A stretch of DNA of 64,000 nt, from contig JAWPHD010010296.1 in assembly GCA_037043455.1 (NCBI GenBank), forward strand, positions 31,109 to 95,108, in the 5' to 3' direction. The stretch's first letter is position 1, and the number at the start of each line of letters is the position of its first letter. Positions 58,845 to 64,000 of this stretch are shown here, piece by piece. The position numbers and the translations under genes are program-made. Below the pieces are notes generated by a model that was given only the letters and a program-made list of their open reading frames with translations, was not told where the DNA came from and did not search any database. Origin of the DNA: Cyrtodaria siliqua. Its lineage: Eukaryota > Mollusca > Bivalvia > Adapedonta > Hiatellidae.

Positions 58845-61800
58845 CTGTAGCAGGTATATTTAGAGTATCAACACTACTGTAGCAGGTATATTTAGAGTAT
58901 CAACACTACTGTAGGTATATTTAGAGTATCAACACTACTGTAGCAGGTATATTTAGAGAATCAACACTACTGTAGCAGGTATATTTAGAGTATCAACACT
59001 ACTGTAGCAGGTATATTTAGAGTATCAACACTACTGTAGGTATATTTAGAGAATCAACACTACTGTAGTAGGTATATTTAGAGTACCAACACTACTGTAG
59101 CAGGTATATTTAGAGTACCAACACTACTGTAGCAGGTATATTTAGAGTATCAACACTACTGTAGCAGGTATATTTAGAGTATCAACACTACTGTAGCAGG
59201 TATATTTAGAGTATCAACACTACTGTAGCAGGTATATTTAGAGTATCAACACTACTGTAGCTGGTATATTTAGAGTATCAACACTTCTGTAGCAGGTATA
59301 TTTAGAGAATCAACACTACTGTAGCAGGTATATTTAGAGTATCAACACTTCTGTAGCAGGTATATTTAGAGTATCAACACTTCTGTAGCAGGTATATTTA
59401 GAGTATCAACACTACTGTAGCAGGTATATTTAGAGAATCAACACTACTGTAGCAGGTATATTTAGAGTATCAACACTACTGTAGCAGGTATATTTAGAGT
59501 ATCAACACTACTGTAGGTATATTTAGAGAATCAACACTACTGTAGTAGGTATATTTAGAGTACCAACACTACTGTAGCAGGTATATTTAGAGTATCAGCA
59601 CTACTGTAGGTATATTTAGAGTATCAACACTTCTGTAGCAGGTATATTTAGAGTATCAACACTACTGTAGCAGGTATATTTAGAGTATCAACACTACTGT
59701 AGGTATATTTAGAGTATCAACACTTCTGTAGCAGGTATATTTAGAGTATCAGCACTACTGTAGCAGGTATATTTAGAGTATCAACACTTCTGTAGCAGGT
59801 ATATTTAGAGTATCAACACTACTGTAGCAGGTATATTTAGAGTATCAACACTTCTGTAGCAGGTATATTTAGAGTATCAACACTACTGTAGCAGGTATAT
59901 TTAGAGAATCAACACTACTGTAGCAGGTATATTTAGAGTATCAACACTACTGTAGCAGGTATATTTAGAGTATCAACACTACTGTAGGTATATTTAGAGA
60001 ATCAACACTACTGTAGTAGGTATATTTAGAGTACCAACACTACTGTAGCAGGTATATTTAGAGTACCAACACTACTGTAGCAGGTATATTTAGAGTATCA
60101 ACACTACTGTAGCAGGTATATTTAGAGTAGCAGGTATATTTAGAATATCAACACTACTGTAGCAGGTATATTCAGAGTATCAACACTACAGTAGCAGGTA
60201 TATTTAGAGTATCAACACTACTGTAGCAGGTATATATCAACACTACTGTAGCAGGTATATTTAGAGAATCAACACTACTGTAGCAGGTATATTTAGAGAA
60301 TCAACACTACTGTAGTAGGTATATTTAGAGTATCAACACTACTGTAGCAGGTATGTTTAGAGTATCAACACTACTGTAGCAGTATATTTAGAGTATCAAC
60401 ACTACTGTAGCAGTATATTTAGAGTATCAACACTACTGTAGCAGGTATATTTAGAGAATCAACACTACTGTAGCAGGTATATTTAGAGTATCAACACTAC
60501 TGTAGCAGGTATATTTAGAGTATCAACACTACTGTAGTAGGTATATTTAGAGTATCAACACTACTGTAGCAGGTATATTTAGAGTATCAACACTACTGTA
60601 GCAGGTATATTTAGAGTCACTGTAGCAGGTATATTTAGAGATCAACACTACTGTAGGTATATTTAGAGTATCAACACTACTGTAGCAGGTATATTTAGAG
60701 TCAACACTCTAGTATATTAGAGTATCAACACTACTGTAGGTATATTTAGAGTATCAACACTACTGTAGCAGGTATATTTAGAGTACCAACACTACTGTAG
60801 CAGGTATATTTAGAGTATCAACACTACTGTAGGTATATTTAGAGTATCAACACTACTGTAGCAGGTATATTTAGAGTACCAACACTACTGTAGTAGGTAT
60901 ATTTAGAGTATCAACACTACTGTAGCAGGTATATTTAGAGTATCAACACTACTGTAGCTGGTATATTTAGAGTATCAACACTACTGTAGTAGGTATATTT
61001 AGAGTACCAACACTACTGTAGCAGGTATATTTAGAGTATCAACACTACTGTAGGTATATTTAGAGTATCAACACTACTGTAGCAGGTATATTTAGAGTAC
61101 CAACACTACTGTAGTAGGTATATTTAGAGTATCAACACTACTGTAGCAGGTATATTTAGAGTATCAACACTACTGTAGCAGGTATATTTAGAGTATCAAC
61201 ACTACTGTAGCAGGTATATTTAGAGTATCAACACTACTGTAGTAGGTATATTTAGAGTATCAACACTACTGTAGCACAGTATATTTAGAGTATCAACACT
61301 ACTGTAGCAGGTATATTTAGAGTATCAACACTACTGTAGCAGGTATGTTTAGAGTATCAACACTTCTGTAGCAGGTATATTTAGAGTACCAACACTACTG
61401 TAGTAGGTATATTTAGAGTATCAACACTACTGTAGGTATATTTAGAGTATCAACACTACTGTAGCAGGTATATTTAGAGTATCAACACTTCTGTAGCAGG
61501 TATATTTAGAGTACCAACACTACTGTAGCAGGTATATTTAGAGTATCAACACTACTGTAGCAGGTATATTTAGAGTATCAACACTACTGTAGCAGGTATA
61601 TTTAGAGTATCAACACTACTGTAGTAGGTATATTTAGAGTATCAACACTACTGTAGCAGTATATTTAGAGTATCAACACTACTGTAGCAGGTATATTTAG
61701 AGTATCAACACTACTGTAGCAGGTATGTTTAGAGTATCAACACTTCTGTAGCAGGTATATTTAGAGTACCAACACTACTGTAGTAGGTATATTTAGAGTA

Positions 61801-64000
61801 TCAACACTACTGTAGGTATATTAGAGTATCAACACTACTGTAGCAGGTATATTTAGAGTATCAACACTTCTGTAGCAGGTATATTTAGAGTACCAACACT
61901 ACTGTAGCAGGTATATTTAGAGTACCAACACTACTGTAGTAGGTATATTTAGAGTATCAACACTACTGTAGCAGGTATATTTAGAGTATCAACACTACTG
62001 TAGCTTGGTATATTTAGAGTATCAACACTACTGTAGCAGGTATATTTAGAGTACCAACACTACTGTAGTAGGTATATTTAGAGTATCAACACTACTGTAG
62101 GTATATTTAGAGTATCAACACTACTGTAGCAGGTATATTTAGAGTACCAACACTACTGTAGTAGGTATATTTAGAGTATCAACACTACTGTAGCAGGTAT
62201 ATTTAGAGTATCAACACTACTGTAGCTGGTATATTTAGAGTATCAACACTACTGTAGCAGGTATATTTAGAGTACCAACACTACTGTAGCAGGTATATTT
62301 AGAGTATCAACACTACTGTAGCAGGTATGTTTACAGTATCAACACTACTGTAGCAGGTATATTTAGAGTATCAACACTACTGTAGCAGGTATATTTAGAG
62401 TATCAACACTACTGTAGCAGGTATATTTAGAGTATCAACACTACTGTAGCAGGTATATTTAGAGTATCAACACTACTGTAGCAGGTATATTTAGAGTATC
62501 AACACTACTGTAGCAGGTATCAACACTACTGTAGTAGGTATATTTAGAGAATCAACACTACTGTAGCAGGTATATTTAGAGTATCAACACTTCTGTAGCA
62601 GGTATATTTAGAGTATCAACACTACTGTAGCAGGTATATTTAGAGTATCAACACTTCTGTAAGCAGGTATATTTAGAGTATCAACACTACTGTAGCAGGT
62701 ATATTTAGAGTATCAACACTACTGTAGCAGGTATATTTAGAGTATCAACACTACTGTAGTAGGTATATTTAGAGTATCAACACTACTGTAGACAGGTATA
62801 TTTAGAGTATCAACACTACTGTAGCAGGTATATTTAGAGTATCAACACTACTGTAGCAGGTATATTTAGAGTATCAACACTACTGTAGCAGGTATATTTA
62901 GAGTATCAACACTACTGTAGCAGGTATATTAGAGTATCAACACTACTGTAGCAGAGGTATATTTAGAGTATCAACACTTCTGTAGCAGAGTATATTTAGA
63001 GTATCAACACTACTGTAGCAGGTATATTTAGAGTATCAACACTACTGTAGCAGAGGTATATTTAGAGTATCAACACTACTGTAGCAGGTATATTTAGAGT
63101 ATCAACACTACTGTAGCAGAGGTATATTTAGAGTATCAACACTTCTGTAGCAGGTATATTTAGAGTATCAACACTACTGTAGCAGAGTATATTTAGAGTA
63201 TCAACACTTCTGTAGCAGGTATATTTAGAGTATCAACACTACTGTAGCAGAGGTATATTTAGAGTATCACACTTCTGTAGCAGGGTATATTTAGAGTATC
63301 AACACTACTGTAGCAGAGGTATATTTAGAGTATCAACACTTCTGTAGCAGAGGTATATTTAGAGTATCAACACTACTGTAGCAGTATTTAGAGTATCAAC
63401 ACTTCTGTAGCAGGTATATTTAGAGTATCAACACTACTGTAGCAGGTATATTTAGAGTATCAACACTACTGTAGCAGAGGTATATTTAGAGTATCAACAC
63501 TTCTGTAGCAGGTATATTTAGAGTATCAACACTACTGTAGCAGAGGTATATTTAGAGTATCAACACTTCTGTAGCAGTATATTTAGAGTATCAACACTAC
63601 TGTAGCAGGTATATTTAGAGTATCAACACTACTGTAGCAGGTATATTTAGAGTATCAACACTACTGTAGCAGAGGTATATTTAGAGTATCAACACTTCTG
63701 TAGCAGGTATATTAGAGTATCAACACTACTGTAGCAGGTATATTTAGAGTATCAACACTACTGTAGCAGGTATATTTAGAGTATCAACACTACTGTAGCA
63801 GGTATATTTAGAGTATCAACACTACTGTAGCAGGTATATTTAGAGTATCAACACTACTGTAGCAGAGGTATATTTAGAGTATCAACACTACTGTAGCAGA
63901 GGTATATTAGAGTATCACACTACTGTAGCAGGTATATTTAGAGTATCAACACTACTGTAGCAGGTATATTTAGAGTATCAACACTACTGTAGCAGACGGT
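58845..64000 (+). repeat. 32-bp satellite array, about 160 units, runs off the window
   Basis: The unit is GTATCAACACTACTGTAGCA plus GGTATATTTAGA. Variants are a shorter one lacking GCAG (CTGTAGGTATA), TTCTG for TACTG, GTACC for GTATC, and a longer AGAGGTATA form that becomes common after 62940. The array is uninterrupted by other elements to the window end. Confidence 0.97.

Noticed and set aside
58845..64000. 32-bp repeats as CRISPR repeats (length fits)
   Set aside because: There are no spacers between units; it is a plain satellite.

Overview
The window is metazoan nuclear DNA, AT-rich, intron-containing and very repeat-rich. Conserved animal proteins (a DDX39/UAP56 helicase and a BBLN-like coiled-coil protein) are split by GT-AG introns. 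The repeat classes (tRNA-derived SINEs, short-TIR DNA elements, LINE tails ending in short tandem repeats, and repeats containing 'agggccataactc' or runs of 'gacggac') are those usual in bivalve molluscs, so a bivalve is my best guess. There is no bacterial or organellar gene organisation.

Layout. 1-1552 is a decayed Polinton/Maverick-type remnant: the end of a CG-x-x-C protease, a zinc-ribbon plus phospholipase-A2-like ORF, and a DDE integrase with chromodomain that is broken by a frame change, a stop codon and loss of the catalytic Glu. 1553-6660 is tandem and interspersed repeats. 9082-23450 holds eight coding exons of a DDX39B/UAP56 orthologue on the minus strand; only about 17 coding bases of a last exon are missing. 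Its introns carry a ~170-bp satellite interrupted by a 1-kb TIR element, hAT-like MITEs with clear target-site duplications, SINEs and LINE tails. A 605-bp intergenic region (23451-24055) separates it head-to-head from a two-exon BBLN (C9orf16-like) gene at 24056-25826. A piece of the BBLN intron is duplicated 4 kb downstream.

From 25827 to 54495 I find no convincing gene. This stretch is dominated by satellites: 39-bp, 28-bp and 80-bp arrays, a 12.8-kb array of a 35-bp monomer (32307-45128), and two related 30-bp arrays (50985-53232). 54496-57784 contains three phase-0 minus-strand exons of a coiled-coil protein I do not recognise; a degenerate tandem repeat runs from its 3' flank across its stop codon. 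From 58845 to the window end is a 32-bp satellite that continues past the edge.

The most interesting point is the origin of the 12.8-kb satellite. It sits between the 5' head (A box and B box) and the 3' body of a single tRNA-derived SINE, so several hundred copies appear to have expanded from a 35-bp segment inside one SINE insertion. Many long open frames in the window are artefacts of satellites, especially the 30-bp ones, and are not listed as genes.
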